A DNA stretch of 64,000 bases from Solirubrobacter pauli (lineage in GTDB: Bacteria > Actinomycetota > Thermoleophilia > Solirubrobacterales > Solirubrobacteraceae). Positions within the stretch are counted from its first letter, which is position 1, and each line of letters opens with the position of its first letter. The stretch spans positions 977,426 through 1,041,425 of the forward strand of contig NZ_RBIL01000001.1 of assembly GCF_003633755.1 (NCBI RefSeq). The letters are read 5' to 3'. Position numbers and translations under genes: made by a program. Below are positions 33,979 through 43,337 of the stretch, piece after piece. Below the pieces are notes generated by a model, which saw only the letters and a program-made list of their open reading frames with translations, was not told where the DNA came from and did no database searches.

Positions 33979-34036
33979 CGTCTCGGAATCCTAACCCCGC
34001 GGCGCGGTAGTTCCGTTTTGACTAAGATGCGCCGCG

Positions 34037-34786
34037 ATGAGCGTGCTTAGGCAGTTCCTATGCATGGCTGCGACCGGCGCCGCCCTGGTCGCGGTCGGCT
34101 GCGGCGGCGAGGAGCGCACGCCGCCGACGGTCTACGCCGCGGCTTCGCTGCGCGACGTGTTCCCGGAGCTGGACAAGGCCCCGCGGTACAACTTCGCCGG
34201 CTCGAACCAGCTGCAGACGCAGATCGAGCGCGGGGCGCCGGCCGACGTCTTCGCCTCGGCAAGCGCCAAGGAGCCGGACGCGCTGTTCAAGGCGGGCCGC
34301 TGCTCGCAGCCGGTGCCGTTCGCGAGCAACGCGGTGGTGCTGCTCGTCCCGGCGGGGAACCCGGGCAAGGTGACGTCGCTGGAGTCGCTGACGAGCGGTC
34401 CGCGTCGACGGCTCGCGGTCGGCACCGAGGACGTCCCGGTCGGCAAGTACACGCGCCAGCTGCTCGAGAACGCGGGGATGCGCACGATCCTGGAGCGCAA
34501 CACGGTCTCCAACGAGGCCAACGTGGCGAGCCTGACCTCGAAGGTCGCGCTCGGATCCGCGGACGCCGGCTTCGCCTACAACACCGACGCGCGCGCCGCC
34601 GGCGACCGCGTCGAGGTGATCCGCCTGCCGGCCGAGACGCAGCCGAAGATCCAGTACCTGCTGTGCGCGGTCAAGCGCAAGGGCGCGAACGCGAAGGCCG
34701 CGGAGGCGTTCATCGCCACGGTGACGTCGCCCGACGGCCGCGACGCGCTCGAGCGCCAGGGCTTCGGACCACCTCCGGGCACCTGA
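34037..34786 (+). CDS. modA: molybdate-binding lipoprotein ModA
   Basis: 249 aa. Lipoprotein signal with ALVAVGCGGEE. TVYAAASLRDVFPELDKA and YNFAGSNQLQTQIERGAPADVFASA are the molybdate-site motifs, and VSNEANVASLTSKVALGSADAGFAYNTDA continues the fold. Delivers molybdate (or tungstate) to ModBC. A TAAGAT -10-like box 9 nt before the ATG suggests a leaderless transcript. Confidence 0.93.
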   Translation: MSVLRQFLCMAATGAALVAVGCGGEERTPPTVYAAASLRDVFPELDKAPRYNFAGSNQLQTQIERGAPADVFASASAKEPDALFKAGRCSQPVPFASNAVVLLVPAGNPGKVTSLESLTSGPRRRLAVGTEDVPVGKYTRQLLENAGMRTILERNTVSNEANVASLTSKVALGSADAGFAYNTDARAAGDRVEVIRLPAETQPKIQYLLCAVKRKGANAKAAEAFIATVTSPDGRDALERQGFGPPPGT

Positions 34787-35614
34787 GTGCGCCCGGCGTT
34801 CACCGGCTTCCTGGCGCTCTGCCTGGGCATCGCGGTCGCGTTCCTGGCGATCCCGATCGTCGCGCTGTTCACCGAGGTGCCGCTGGGCGACGTCCCGGGC
34901 CTGCTCCGCGACCCCGCGGTGCAGGACACGCTGAAGGTGACCGCGCGCACCAACGCGATCGCCAACGTGCTGATCCTCGCGGTGGGGACGCCGGCCGCCT
35001 ACTTCCTCGCGACGCGGCGGTTCCGCGGGCGCGCGCTCGTCATCACGCTGATCGAGCTGCCGCTGGTGCTGCCGCCCGCGGTGGCCGGGATCGGCCTGCT
35101 GGCCGCGTTCGGCGCCGGCGGGCTGTTCGGCGGCGCGTTGCAGGACCGGGGCATCGTGCTGCCGTTCACCGAGTGGGCGGTCGTGCTCGCGGTCGTGTTC
35201 GTCGCGTCGCCGTTCTACCTGCGGCAGGCCATCAGCGCGTTCGAGAGCGTCGACCCGACCCTGCACGACGCGGCCCGCACGCTGGGCGCATCCCCCGCGC
35301 GCACGTTCGTGCGGATCGCGCTGCCGCTGGCGGCGAGTGGCCTCGTCGCCGGCTGGGTGCTGGCCTTCGCGCGCGGGATCGGCGAGTTCGGCGCGACGAT
35401 CGTCTTCGCCGGCAACGTGCGCGGTGAGACCAGCACGCTGACGCTGACGATCTACGAGCAGCTGGAGGCGAGCTTCGACGTCGCGCTGTCGATCGGGATC
35501 CTGCTCGTCGTCATCAGCGCGGCCGTCCTGCTTTCGTACAAGCTCCTCTCGTGGCGCCGCTCGAGCTCGACCTCACCGACCCCCTTCGGACGTTCGAGCT
35601 CCGCGCCCGCCTGA
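34787..35614 (+). CDS. modB: molybdate ABC transporter permease ModB
   Basis: 275 aa from a GTG directly after the modA stop. Hydrophobic segments and the EAA-like coupling loop LHDAARTLGASPARTFVRIALP. GEFGATIVFAGNVRGETSTLTLTIYEQLE is the conserved permease motif. The last 64 bp overlap the modC start. Confidence 0.93.
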   Translation: MRPAFTGFLALCLGIAVAFLAIPIVALFTEVPLGDVPGLLRDPAVQDTLKVTARTNAIANVLILAVGTPAAYFLATRRFRGRALVITLIELPLVLPPAVAGIGLLAAFGAGGLFGGALQDRGIVLPFTEWAVVLAVVFVASPFYLRQAISAFESVDPTLHDAARTLGASPARTFVRIALPLAASGLVAGWVLAFARGIGEFGATIVFAGNVRGETSTLTLTIYEQLEASFDVALSIGILLVVISAAVLLSYKLLSWRRSSSTSPTPFGRSSSAPA

Positions 35615-36549
35615 CGGTCGGCGCCGAGACGTTCGCGCTCGTCGGCCCCAGCGGGGCCGGCAAGTCGACGATCCTGCGCCACGTCGCGGGCTTGAAGCGC
35701 CCGGCCGACGGGCGGATCGCGCTCGGCGAGCGCGTGTGGTTCGACGCCGCCCTCAGGGTCGACCTCCCGCCCGACCGCCGCAGCGTCGGCCTCGTCTTCC
35801 AGGAGTACGCGCTGTTCCCGCACCTCACCGTGGCGGCGAACGTGGCCTTCGGCGGCGCGTCCGGCACGCGGGTGCGCGAGCTGCTCGACCGGCTGCACAT
35901 CGGCCACCTCGCGCGCGAGAAGCCGACGCGCCTGAGCGGCGGCGAGCGCCAGCGCGTGGCCGTCGCCCGCGCGCTCGGCCGTGACCCGCAGGTGCTGCTG
36001 CTCGACGAGCCGCTGTCCGCGCTGGACGCGCACACCCGCACCGCCGTGCGCGAGGAGCTCGCGGACATCCTCGCCACCCTCGCGATCCCGACGCTGATCG
36101 TCACCCACGACTTCCTCGACGCCAGCACGCTCGCCGACCGCATCGGCGTGATCCGCGACGGCCGGCTGCATCAGGTCGGCCGGCCGGAGGAGCTGACGGC
36201 GCGCCCCGCGGACGAGTTCGTCGCGAGCCTCACCGGCGGCAACCTGCTGCACGGCACCGCCGACGGCACCCGCGTGACGCTCGACGACGGCACCGTGATC
36301 GAGGTCGCCGAGCCCGCGTCCGGCCGCGTCGGCGTGGCCGTCTACCCGTGGGAGATCACCGTCACGACCGAGGCGCCGGCGGCGGGCAACGTGCTCGCCG
36401 GCACGGTCGGCTCGATCACGCCCGACCGCGGACGCACCCGGGTGCGCGTCGGGCCGCTCGTCGCCGAGGTCTCCCGCGCCGACGGGCTGGAGCGTGGAGC
36501 GCGCGCCTTCGCGTCGTTCGCGCCACGCAGCGCCCGGGTCGTTCAGTAG
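35551..36549 (+). CDS. modC: molybdate ABC transporter ATP-binding protein ModC
   Basis: 332 aa from a GTG inside modB. Walker A VGPSGAGKSTILRHVAG, Q-loop GLVFQEYALFPHLT, signature LSGGERQRVAVARAL, Walker B VLLLDEPLSALDA and VTHDFLDAS. The C-terminal region (NLLHGTADGTRVTLDDGTVIEV onward) is a TOBE-like molybdate-binding regulatory domain. It overlaps the convergent 36543 gene by 7 bp. Confidence 0.93.
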   Translation: MAPLELDLTDPLRTFELRARLTVGAETFALVGPSGAGKSTILRHVAGLKRPADGRIALGERVWFDAALRVDLPPDRRSVGLVFQEYALFPHLTVAANVAFGGASGTRVRELLDRLHIGHLAREKPTRLSGGERQRVAVARALGRDPQVLLLDEPLSALDAHTRTAVREELADILATLAIPTLIVTHDFLDASTLADRIGVIRDGRLHQVGRPEELTARPADEFVASLTGGNLLHGTADGTRVTLDDGTVIEVAEPASGRVGVAVYPWEITVTTEAPAAGNVLAGTVGSITPDRGRTRVRVGPLVAEVSRADGLERGARAFASFAPRSARVVQ

Positions 36550-36893
36550 ATCCCGTCGATCCTTGTGATCACGCCCCGGCGGACGAACACGCTGATGCGG
36601 GCGGTCTGCTCGTCGTCGGTGCCGCCGTGGGTGAAGTCGCGGACCGTGCACCCGCGCTCCCGCGCGTAGTCGTAGCCGTCGTCGAAGTCCTTGCCGAGGA
36701 TCTCGCGCGCATCGAAGCGCTGCGTGCCCTTCGGACACCACACGGGCTCGTCGGGACGGCTCACCCGCGGCGGGATGAAGAACCACCAGATCAGCCCGAC
36801 GACCAGCACGCCGGCGAGCGCGAACAGCCACGCGTCGCCCCGGCGACGCGGCCCGGAGTCGTCCAGGAGCACCAGCCGCGCCCATCGGCTCAT
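36543..36893 (-). CDS. membrane-anchored protein with an I78-inhibitor-like C-terminal domain
   Basis: 116 aa from the ATG at 36893. One transmembrane helix (WLFALAGVLVVGLIWWFFI). The exported part, ILGKDFDDGYDYARERGCTVRDF then ARISVFVRRGVITRIDGIY, is reminiscent of the peptidase-inhibitor I78 fold. The identification is tentative. ATGA overlap with the PadR gene. Confidence 0.55.
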   Translation of the reverse strand: MSRWARLVLLDDSGPRRRGDAWLFALAGVLVVGLIWWFFIPPRVSRPDEPVWCPKGTQRFDAREILGKDFDDGYDYARERGCTVRDFTHGGTDDEQTARISVFVRRGVITRIDGIY

Positions 36894-37414
36894 CGGCCCG
36901 GCTCGACCGCCTCCACGAAGCGGATCGCGGCACGGGTGCTCTCGAGCCGCCACTGCGCGAGCGTCCGCGCGAATCCCTCGTCCTCCCCGGCCTCGAGCTC
37001 GCGCGCGATCGCCTCGAACCGCTCACGCTGGGCGTGGAGCAACGGCGTGGCGTCGCGTCCCGCCCGGTCGAGGTAGAGCAGCTTGAGCATCAGGTCGGCG
37101 CGGGCGTCACGCACGTGCGGCACCGGCTCGAGCAGCCACGCGTCCACGCGCTCGCGGCCCGCGCCGGTCACCTCCAGCACGGTACGCGGCGGGCCGCTCT
37201 CGCTCGGCTCGGTGCCGGCGGCGCGCACGAGCGCGCGGTCGGCCAGCACGTCCAGCGTGCGATAGACGAGCGGGCGGCGCAGCGCCCACACCCGCCCGAC
37301 CTCGCCACCGGGCGCGAGCGCGCGGGCGACCGCGAACCCATGGGTCGGCGCCTCGGCGACGAGCGCGAGGACGGCCCACTCGCCGGTCGCGAGCTGCTCT
37401 GGACGGCGCCGCAT
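36890..37414 (-). CDS. PadR family transcriptional regulator
   Basis: 174 aa. Winged helix with AVLALVAEAPTHGFAVARAL, VWALRRPLVYRTLDVLADRALV and RTVLEVTGAGRERVDAWL, followed by a helical dimerisation tail. Small-molecule-responsive repressor family. It is 12 nt downstream of the MFS gene and overlaps the next gene, so it may regulate that transporter. Confidence 0.85.
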   Translation of the reverse strand: MRRRPEQLATGEWAVLALVAEAPTHGFAVARALAPGGEVGRVWALRRPLVYRTLDVLADRALVRAAGTEPSESGPPRTVLEVTGAGRERVDAWLLEPVPHVRDARADLMLKLLYLDRAGRDATPLLHAQRERFEAIARELEAGEDEGFARTLAQWRLESTRAAIRFVEAVEPGR

Positions 37415-37426
37415 CGCGCCAAGCTA

Positions 37427-38593
37427 CTACCTCGGCGGGCGCAGGCCGGCGGACAGCGCCATCGCCAGCAGCGGCATGAACGCGAGCGTGACGAACGCGC
37501 CGCGGGGGCCGTGGTGGTCGGCGATCACGCCGAGCACCGGCTGGAACAGGCCGCCCGCGCTGACCGCGAGGCCGAGGGTCACGCCCGCGGCGGTGCCGGG
37601 GCGGCTCGGCAGATAGTCCTGGCCGAGCTTGACGAGCACCGCGAGCGGGATGTTCGCGGTCAGGCCGAGCAGGGTGACGCAGATCAGCGCGACGTACGGG
37701 TCGCGCACGAGCAGCAGCAGGCCGAACGCGGGGATGAGCGCCGCGTTGCCGAGCTGGATGGTGCGGGTGAGGCCGAAGCGGTCGCCGATCCGCCCGCCCA
37801 GCAGCGTGCCGGCGATGCCGCCGAGCAGGCCGAGCGTGAGCGCGGTGCCGCCGAGCGTGCTGGACGCGCCCAGCTCCTTGATCCAGTACAGGGCGACGAA
37901 GGTGTTGATGCCGAACGAGATGCACGAGCGCGCGACCTCGACGGCGATCAGCAGCGCGAACATGCGCGGGCGGTCGGTGCCGACGGGCACGCCGCTGGCC
38001 GTGACCTGCGCGACCTGGCGCGACTGGTGACGCGAGAGCACGAACGCCATCAGCACCGCCGGCGGGATGAACAGCACGAGCGCGCTCAGGCCCAGGCCGT
38101 CGAGCAACGGGGTGGCGAGCGCGGGCGCCAGGAAGAAGCCGACGCTGCCGCCGGCGGCGAACACGCTCATGGCCGACGCGCTGTGCGCCGCGGCCACGCG
38201 CGCGTCGCGGCCCGCCGGCGGGTGGAACATCGCCACGCCGAGGCCGGATAGCAGCAGCATCGCGAACACCAGCGGGTAGGGCGCGAAGACGCCCGCCAGC
38301 CCCACGCCGACCGCGGCGAGGACCAGGCCGACCGGCCCGAGCCACGGCACGCGCCGGCGGTCGGCGAGCATCCCGATCGGGAGCTGGGGCAGCGCGCTGC
38401 CGAACGTCGCGGCGAGCGCGAGGCCCGACGCGGCGGAGTAGCTCAGGTTGCGCTCGAGCACGAAGTAGGGGACGGCGGCGGGGACGAGGCCCTGGTAGAG
38501 GTCGGCGGTCGCGTGGGCGGTCGCCCACACGCGCATCCGCTGCCAGATCGGCAGGTCGCTGGGCGGGGCAAGGGGCGTCGCGAGGGCACTCAC
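37427..38593 (-). CDS. MFS transporter, fosmidomycin-resistance-like
   Basis: 388 aa from a GTG at 38593. About 12 membrane segments. LPQLPIGMLADRRRVPWLGPVGLVLA is the motif A loop, MFHPPAGRDAR resembles the Fsr-type signature and GTLLGGRIGDRFGLTRTIQLG is the second-half motif A. Substrate unknown. Divergent from the AraC gene, co-directional with PadR. Confidence 0.85.
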   Translation of the reverse strand: MSALATPLAPPSDLPIWQRMRVWATAHATADLYQGLVPAAVPYFVLERNLSYSAASGLALAATFGSALPQLPIGMLADRRRVPWLGPVGLVLAAVGVGLAGVFAPYPLVFAMLLLSGLGVAMFHPPAGRDARVAAAHSASAMSVFAAGGSVGFFLAPALATPLLDGLGLSALVLFIPPAVLMAFVLSRHQSRQVAQVTASGVPVGTDRPRMFALLIAVEVARSCISFGINTFVALYWIKELGASSTLGGTALTLGLLGGIAGTLLGGRIGDRFGLTRTIQLGNAALIPAFGLLLLVRDPYVALICVTLLGLTANIPLAVLVKLGQDYLPSRPGTAAGVTLGLAVSAGGLFQPVLGVIADHHGPRGAFVTLAFMPLLAMALSAGLRPPR

Positions 38594-38647
38594 GCCTTCG
38601 ACGGTAGAACCGGAGCGACGGTACGGCTACCGATATTCTGCGCGATT

Positions 38648-39394
38648 ATGTCGGATTCCCGCCAGCGGCTGTGGACGCTGACCGCGGCCTCCCGGCACGC
38701 CGGTGGGAGCACGATCGAACGTCACCACCACGAGGACCACCAGCTCGTCTACGTCAGCGCCGGCGTGCTGGCGGTCGAGACGTCGGCGGGCAGCTGGGTC
38801 GCGTCGAAGGACCGCGCCGTGTGGCTGCCCGCCGGCGTCTGGCACGCGCACCGCTTCTACGGGTCGAGCATGTTCCACGCGATCGGCTTCGCGCGCGAAC
38901 GTCCGCCGCTGCCGGCGACCGCGCCGATGATCGTCGCCGTCACGCCGTTCCTGCGCGAGCTGCTGATCGCCGCCGCCGACCCGGAGCTGAGCGCGGCCGA
39001 GACCGGCCGCGTCCGCGCCGTCCTGCGGGACCAGCTCCGCCGCTCCTCGCAGCAGCCGCTCTCGCTCCCGACCCCGCGCGACCCGCGGCTCGCCGACGCC
39101 TGCGCGCTCGCGTCCGCCGACCCCGCGCGATCGATCCCGCTGGCCGAGCTCGCCCGTCAGGTCGGCGCGAGCGAGCGCAGCCTCTCGCGGCTGTTCCGCG
39201 ACGAGCTCGGCATGAGCTACCCGCAGTGGCGCACGCACCTGCGGCTGCTGGAAGCGATGATCCTGCTCTCCGGCGGCGCCTCGGTCACCCGCACCGCGTC
39301 GCAGTGCGGCTGGAAGACGACGAGCAGCTTCATCGACACCTTCCGGCACGCGCTCGGCCAGACACCCGGCGAGTACCGCGCGCGAACCCGGTAA
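38648..39394 (+). CDS. AraC family transcriptional regulator with cupin sensor
   Basis: 248 aa. N-terminal cupin: HHHEDHQLVYVSAGVLAVET, DRAVWLPAGVWHAHRFYG. Two helix-turn-helix motifs at the C-terminus: SIPLAELARQVGASERSLSRLFRDELGMSYPQW and VTRTASQCGWKTTSSFIDTFRHALGQTPGEYR. Starts at 38648 (ATG), 54 bp from the divergent MFS start, a plausible target. Confidence 0.9.
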   Translation: MSDSRQRLWTLTAASRHAGGSTIERHHHEDHQLVYVSAGVLAVETSAGSWVASKDRAVWLPAGVWHAHRFYGSSMFHAIGFARERPPLPATAPMIVAVTPFLRELLIAAADPELSAAETGRVRAVLRDQLRRSSQQPLSLPTPRDPRLADACALASADPARSIPLAELARQVGASERSLSRLFRDELGMSYPQWRTHLRLLEAMILLSGGASVTRTASQCGWKTTSSFIDTFRHALGQTPGEYRARTR

Positions 39395-39405
39395 AGATGG
39401 AGGGG

Positions 39406-40327
39406 ATGTGGGCCTACGCCCTCACCGCCCCCGGGCGGCTCGAGCGAGTCGAGGCGCCCGCCCCCGTGCCGGGTGACGGCCAGCGGCTGGTGCGGCTGCT
39501 CGCGGGCGGCATCTGCGGCTCGGACCTGCCCTCGTTCCGCGGCCGCCGCAGCGAGAGCTTCATCGACCACTTCGGCGACCCCGGCTTCCCGTTGCACGAG
39601 GTGGTGGGGCGTCGCCGAGGACGGCACGCGGGTGGTCGGCTGGGCGTCCGGGCATCGCGGGCTGGCGGAGTGGTTCGTCGTCGACGCCGATCAGGTGATC
39701 GCGGTCGACGCCGACCTGTCCGACGTGGAGGCGACCGTCATCCAGCCGCTGGCGACCGTCCTCTACGCGCTCGGCCGGGTCGGTGACGTGCGGGACGCGC
39801 GGGTGGCCGTCATCGGGCTCGGCTCGATCGGGCTGCTGTTCGCGCACGTGCTCGCCGCGCGCGGCGCGCACGTGACGGGCGTGGACCGCGTCGACCGCCG
39901 CGACGTGGCCGACGCCTTCGGCGTGCGCGAGGTGCTCTGGGACGACGCGGTCGCGCTCCCGCCCGACCGCTTCGACCTCGTCGTGGAGGCGGTCGGCCAC
40001 CAGACGCGCACGCTCACCGCGGCCGTGGAAGCGGTCGCCGTCGAGGGCACCGTGCTCGCGTTCGGCGTCCCCGACGACGCGCACTACCCGTTCCCGTTCA
40101 CGCGCTTCTTCCGCAAGAACGCGACGCTGATCGGCGGCGTGGCGATGGAGCGCCACCCGTCGCTGGAGGCCGCACGCACGTACCTCCTCGGCGCCCGCGC
40201 GCTGCTGCCGGCCTACATCACGGACGTCGTGCCCGTGACGCGCGCGCAGGACGCGTTCGAGTACGCGATCGCGCCCACGGCGCATCGTCGCAAGATCGTG
40301 TTGTCAGTCGCGGACGTCGATCCCTAA
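39406..40327 (+). pseudogene. Zinc-type alcohol dehydrogenase gene broken by a frameshift
   Basis: MDR family. The first frame (ATG 39406, AGGGG upstream) encodes the GroES-like start ALTAPGRLERVEAPAPVPGD and GGICGSDLPSFRGRR, then PLHEVVG. At about 39613 the frame breaks (gtggtggggCgtcgccgag): one extra base or two missing. The next frame resumes in register with the family as VAEDGTRVVGWASGHRG, Rossmann motif VAVIGLGSIGLLFAHVLAARG and a C-terminus ending at 40327. Either an authentic disruption or a sequencing error. Confidence 0.8.
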
Positions 40328-40942
40328 GCCGCGCGCGAGCAGCGGGCCGAGCGCGACGAGCTGGATCGGGTCGATCGTCGCGCCGCGCAGGGCGGTGACG
40401 TCGCCGTCGGGCTCGACGTCGGAGCCGCGCAGGTCGACCGCGCGCAGGCGTGCGTCGTCGATCAGCACGCGCCGCAGGCTGCTCGCCTCGACGCGCGTCT
40501 CGCGCAGCTGGGCCGAGGTGAGGTCGGCGTCGTCGAGCACGCAGTCCTCGAAGGTCACGTGGCGCAGCTGGGCGCCGCGGAAGCTGGCGAGGTCGAGCTT
40601 GCAGCGGACGAACGCGACATCCTCGAGCTTCGCCTCGGCGGCCTTGAACCCGGTCATCCGGCAGCGCTCGAAGCGCACGCGGGAGAGCTGGGCGCCGCCG
40701 AGGTCGGCGTTCGACCAGTCGGCGTCGGCGACGATCACGTCCGCCGCGCGCAGCGACCGCAGCCGCGCGCCCGCGAGGCGCGTCTTGTCGAACCGGCTGC
40801 GCAGCACGCGTGCCCCCGCGGCCTTGAGCTCGCCCAGGTCGATCTCGCCCACGAGCGCGTCCTCGACGTCGAAGCGCCCGTCGGGCGTCCACGCGCCGAG
40901 ATCCTCGTCGGCCAGCACGTCGGGCTTCTCACTGGCTCCCAT
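40304..40942 (-). CDS. pentapeptide repeat protein
   Basis: 212 aa. Many A(D/N)LxX repeats: ADWSNADLGGAQLSRVRFERC, LDLASFRGAQLRHVTFEDC, DDADLTSAQLRET and DARLRAVDLRGSDV, which should form a right-handed quadrilateral beta helix. Role unknown; such proteins can mimic DNA or form scaffolds. ATG at 40942 or GTG at 40948. It overlaps the pseudogene end by 24 bp. Confidence 0.85.
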   Translation of the reverse strand: MGASEKPDVLADEDLGAWTPDGRFDVEDALVGEIDLGELKAAGARVLRSRFDKTRLAGARLRSLRAADVIVADADWSNADLGGAQLSRVRFERCRMTGFKAAEAKLEDVAFVRCKLDLASFRGAQLRHVTFEDCVLDDADLTSAQLRETRVEASSLRRVLIDDARLRAVDLRGSDVEPDGDVTALRGATIDPIQLVALGPLLARGLGIDVRD

Positions 40943-40969
40943 CGGCACGGTCTGTGAGGCTACGAGGTC

Positions 40970-41371
40970 ATGGAGCTGCTTCCGATCGGACTGGTCGAGT
41001 CAGAGCTGAAGGGGCGCGACGAGGCGCCCAAGCAGGGTGACGAGGGCGCGCCGGACGCGTGGCTGCACTTCAGCGACGCCGTGGTCGAAGGGCTCGAGGG
41101 CATCGCGGCCGGCGACGAGCTCCTCATCCTCACGTGGCTGGACCGCGCGGCGCGCGACGTCCTGCGGGTGGTCCCGCGCGGTGACGCCACGCGCGGCGAG
41201 CAGGGCGTGTTCAACACGCGGTCGCCGGACCGCCCGAACCCGATCGGGCTGCACCGCGTGACCGTGCTCGAGGTGGCGGACGCGCGCCTGCGGGTCCGTA
41301 ACCTGGAAGCGCTCGACGGCACGCCGATCGTCGACGTCAAGCCGTTGCTGCGCAGCATCGAGGAACGATGA
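40970..41371 (+). CDS. TsaA/TrmO-type tRNA m6t6A methyltransferase
   Basis: 133 aa, UPF0066/TrmO. In E. coli TrmO N6-methylates t6A37 in tRNA-Thr using SAM. LTWLDRAARDVLRVVPRGD and GVFNTRSPDRPNPIGLHRVTVLE are the SAM-binding signature motifs. It lacks the C-terminal extension of the E. coli protein. ATGA overlap with the HD gene downstream. Confidence 0.85.
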   Translation: MELLPIGLVESELKGRDEAPKQGDEGAPDAWLHFSDAVVEGLEGIAAGDELLILTWLDRAARDVLRVVPRGDATRGEQGVFNTRSPDRPNPIGLHRVTVLEVADARLRVRNLEALDGTPIVDVKPLLRSIEER

Positions 41372-41937
41372 CCCCACCCTCTCCCCCCGCCCCCGGCCCG
41401 TACCTGCAGACCGTGTCGGGGCGGTTCGTGAACCCGTTCGAGCCGGACCCCGAGCAGCTGGACCCGCACGACATCGCGCGGGCGCTGGCGAACGTCTGCC
41501 GCTTCGGCGGCCACTGCCGGCCGTTCTACTCCGTCGCCCAGCACTCGATCATCGTCTCCGAGCTGGTCGAGGAGCGCGGCGGCGACGTCGAGGACGTGTT
41601 CGCCGCGCTCATGCACGACGCGACCGAGGCCTACCTCGGCGACATGCCGCACCCGATCAAGCACCGCAGCCCCCTCGGCGCCGCTTTCAAGCAGGCCGAG
41701 GACCACCTCGAGTCGGTCCTGCGCGAGCGCTTCGGGATCAAAGCCGACGTCCCCGAGATCAAGCGCGTGGACCGCGCCCTGCTCGCCACCGAGCGCCGTG
41801 CCCTCAGCGGCGTGGCCTGGGAGTGGCCGGAGCTCGACGGCGTCGAAGCGCTCGACCTCGAGCTCGTCGCGTGGCCGCCCGACGAAGCCGAGCGCGCCTT
41901 CCTCGCCCGCTTCGCCGAGCTCCAGGCCAGGCGTTAG
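41368..41937 (+). CDS. HD domain phosphohydrolase (YfbR-like nucleotidase)
   Basis: 189 aa. FVNPFEPDPEQLDPHDIARAL leads into RPFYSVAQHSIIVSELV and ALMHDATEAYLGDMPHPIKH, the YfbR/HD-type metal site; KRVDRALLATER follows. Likely 5'-deoxynucleotidase or related nucleotide hydrolase. The ATG overlaps the trmO-like stop; it ends in a 4-bp overlap with the convergent gene. Confidence 0.85.
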   Translation: MTPPSPPAPGPYLQTVSGRFVNPFEPDPEQLDPHDIARALANVCRFGGHCRPFYSVAQHSIIVSELVEERGGDVEDVFAALMHDATEAYLGDMPHPIKHRSPLGAAFKQAEDHLESVLRERFGIKADVPEIKRVDRALLATERRALSGVAWEWPELDGVEALDLELVAWPPDEAERAFLARFAELQARR

Positions 41938-43217
41938 CGCACGCGGATCTTCGCGGACGTGCTCGTGGCCTTGCCGGACTTCGGGGTGAAGGTCCCGGTG
42001 AGCTTGAGCGTCCCCGTGAGCTTGGCGCCGCGCTTGCCTTTGAGCTTGACCTTGAGCGTGCCCGCGGCCTTCGCCGTCGCGCTCCCGGACGCGACGGTGC
42101 GCTTGCCACGACGCAGCGTCAGCTTCACCGTGCCGGCGGCCGGGGCATCGGCGTTGACGTTCACGCCCTTGCGCAGCGCCGAGGCCTTCAGCTTGGCCGG
42201 CGCGGAGAGCTTGAACGCGGGCGTCTTGGTCGGCACGGGCGGCGCGGGCGGGGACGGCGGCGGCGCCGGCGGGCCGGGCGGGGGCGGCGGCAGCTCGGTC
42301 GACGCGGCCGAGAACGACGGCATGCTGGCCGTCGCGGAGACGGTGCGCGTCCCGCTCAAGCCGCAGACGAGGTTGCCGTCGAAGCGATCGGGCTCGGCCT
42401 GGGCGACGTGCACGCCCGCCCCGTCGTCCCACGCGACGCTCTTGCCGTCGCGGCTGAGCGCGCCGCGCGCGAACCCCGGACCGACCGGGATCGAGCAGCC
42501 GCTCGTCACCTCGCCGAAGCCGATCTGGCCGGCGTACGAGAACAGGTCGAGGCTCTGGGCGCCGTCGGCGGCGCGCCGGCGGACGAGCATCCGCGTGCCG
42601 TCCGCGGAGATCTCCAGGAACGTGAGGGTCGTGCCCGGTTCGGCCGACGTGAACAGGGGCTGCGTGAGCCCGGTCCAGTAGACGGCGCCGTCGGCGCGGG
42701 CGACCACGGGCCGCTCGCGATGCCAGGTGATGTCGGTGTAGTCGATCGAGGCGGTCGCGTCGCCCAGCCACACCGAGCTCGGGTTCGTCCGGCCGTAGCG
42801 GGGCTGGGCGGGATCGCCGAACGCGAGGAACGTGTAGCCGAGCGTCACGGACGCGCCGTCGGGCTGCATGCGCGCGCTGGTCGGCGGCGACGTCGTCTGG
42901 TCCCCGGGCGTGCGCGGCATCCGCGAGCGCGTCGGCTCGCCCTTGCCGTAGGCCCAGTAGACGATCTCCTGCTGGCCGGTGGTCGCGTTGGCCTGGAAGG
43001 CGGCCAGGCTGCCCTGCTCGTCGGCGGTCGGGAGCACGTACGGGCGGTCCGCCGTGCCGTCGGCGCTCAGCGCGTGGCGCGCGCTGCCGTCGAGGTTCTC
43101 GACGTAGACGTTGTGGTGGTCGACGTAGGTGAGCTCGGCGGCGGACGCGGGCGCGGCGACGATCGCCGTCATGGCGAGTGCGGCGGCCAGCGTCCGGCTG
43201 GTCTTGAACGTGGTCAC
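41934..43217 (-). CDS. secreted protein, TolB-like propeller with a Pro-rich linker and Lys-rich C-terminus
   Basis: 427 aa from a GTG at 43217. The signal peptide is TSRTLAAALAMTAIVAAPASA. The middle has repeats of the type SLAAFQANATTGQQEIVYW, GYTFLAFGDPAQPRYGR and TFLEISADGTRMLVRRR, like WD40/TolB beta-propellers. A Pro-rich linker (PPPPPGPPAPPPSPPAPP) precedes a repetitive C-terminal domain with KLTLRRGKRTVASG and KVKLKGKRGAKLTGTLKLTG. Function unknown. An ATG at 43304 is also possible. Confidence 0.7.
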   Translation of the reverse strand: MTTFKTSRTLAAALAMTAIVAAPASAAELTYVDHHNVYVENLDGSARHALSADGTADRPYVLPTADEQGSLAAFQANATTGQQEIVYWAYGKGEPTRSRMPRTPGDQTTSPPTSARMQPDGASVTLGYTFLAFGDPAQPRYGRTNPSSVWLGDATASIDYTDITWHRERPVVARADGAVYWTGLTQPLFTSAEPGTTLTFLEISADGTRMLVRRRAADGAQSLDLFSYAGQIGFGEVTSGCSIPVGPGFARGALSRDGKSVAWDDGAGVHVAQAEPDRFDGNLVCGLSGTRTVSATASMPSFSAASTELPPPPPGPPAPPPSPPAPPVPTKTPAFKLSAPAKLKASALRKGVNVNADAPAAGTVKLTLRRGKRTVASGSATAKAAGTLKVKLKGKRGAKLTGTLKLTGTFTPKSGKATSTSAKIRVR

Positions 43218-43337
43218 GCACGTCAGGCTCGCCCGGCGGCCGCTGCGCGTCATCCTCCGAAGGTCGCGCGCCCGTCCACCCAGCGGTGTGCGGTGGAGGT
43301 TTCGCATCGCCGCCCCTCCGGGTGTGTTAGGGGGTGG

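Noticed and set aside
41823-43337. Long in-frame upstream extension of the 43338 response regulator
   Set aside because: The extension is antisense to the HD and propeller genes and Arg-rich; the receiver domain starts normally at the ATG at 43338.
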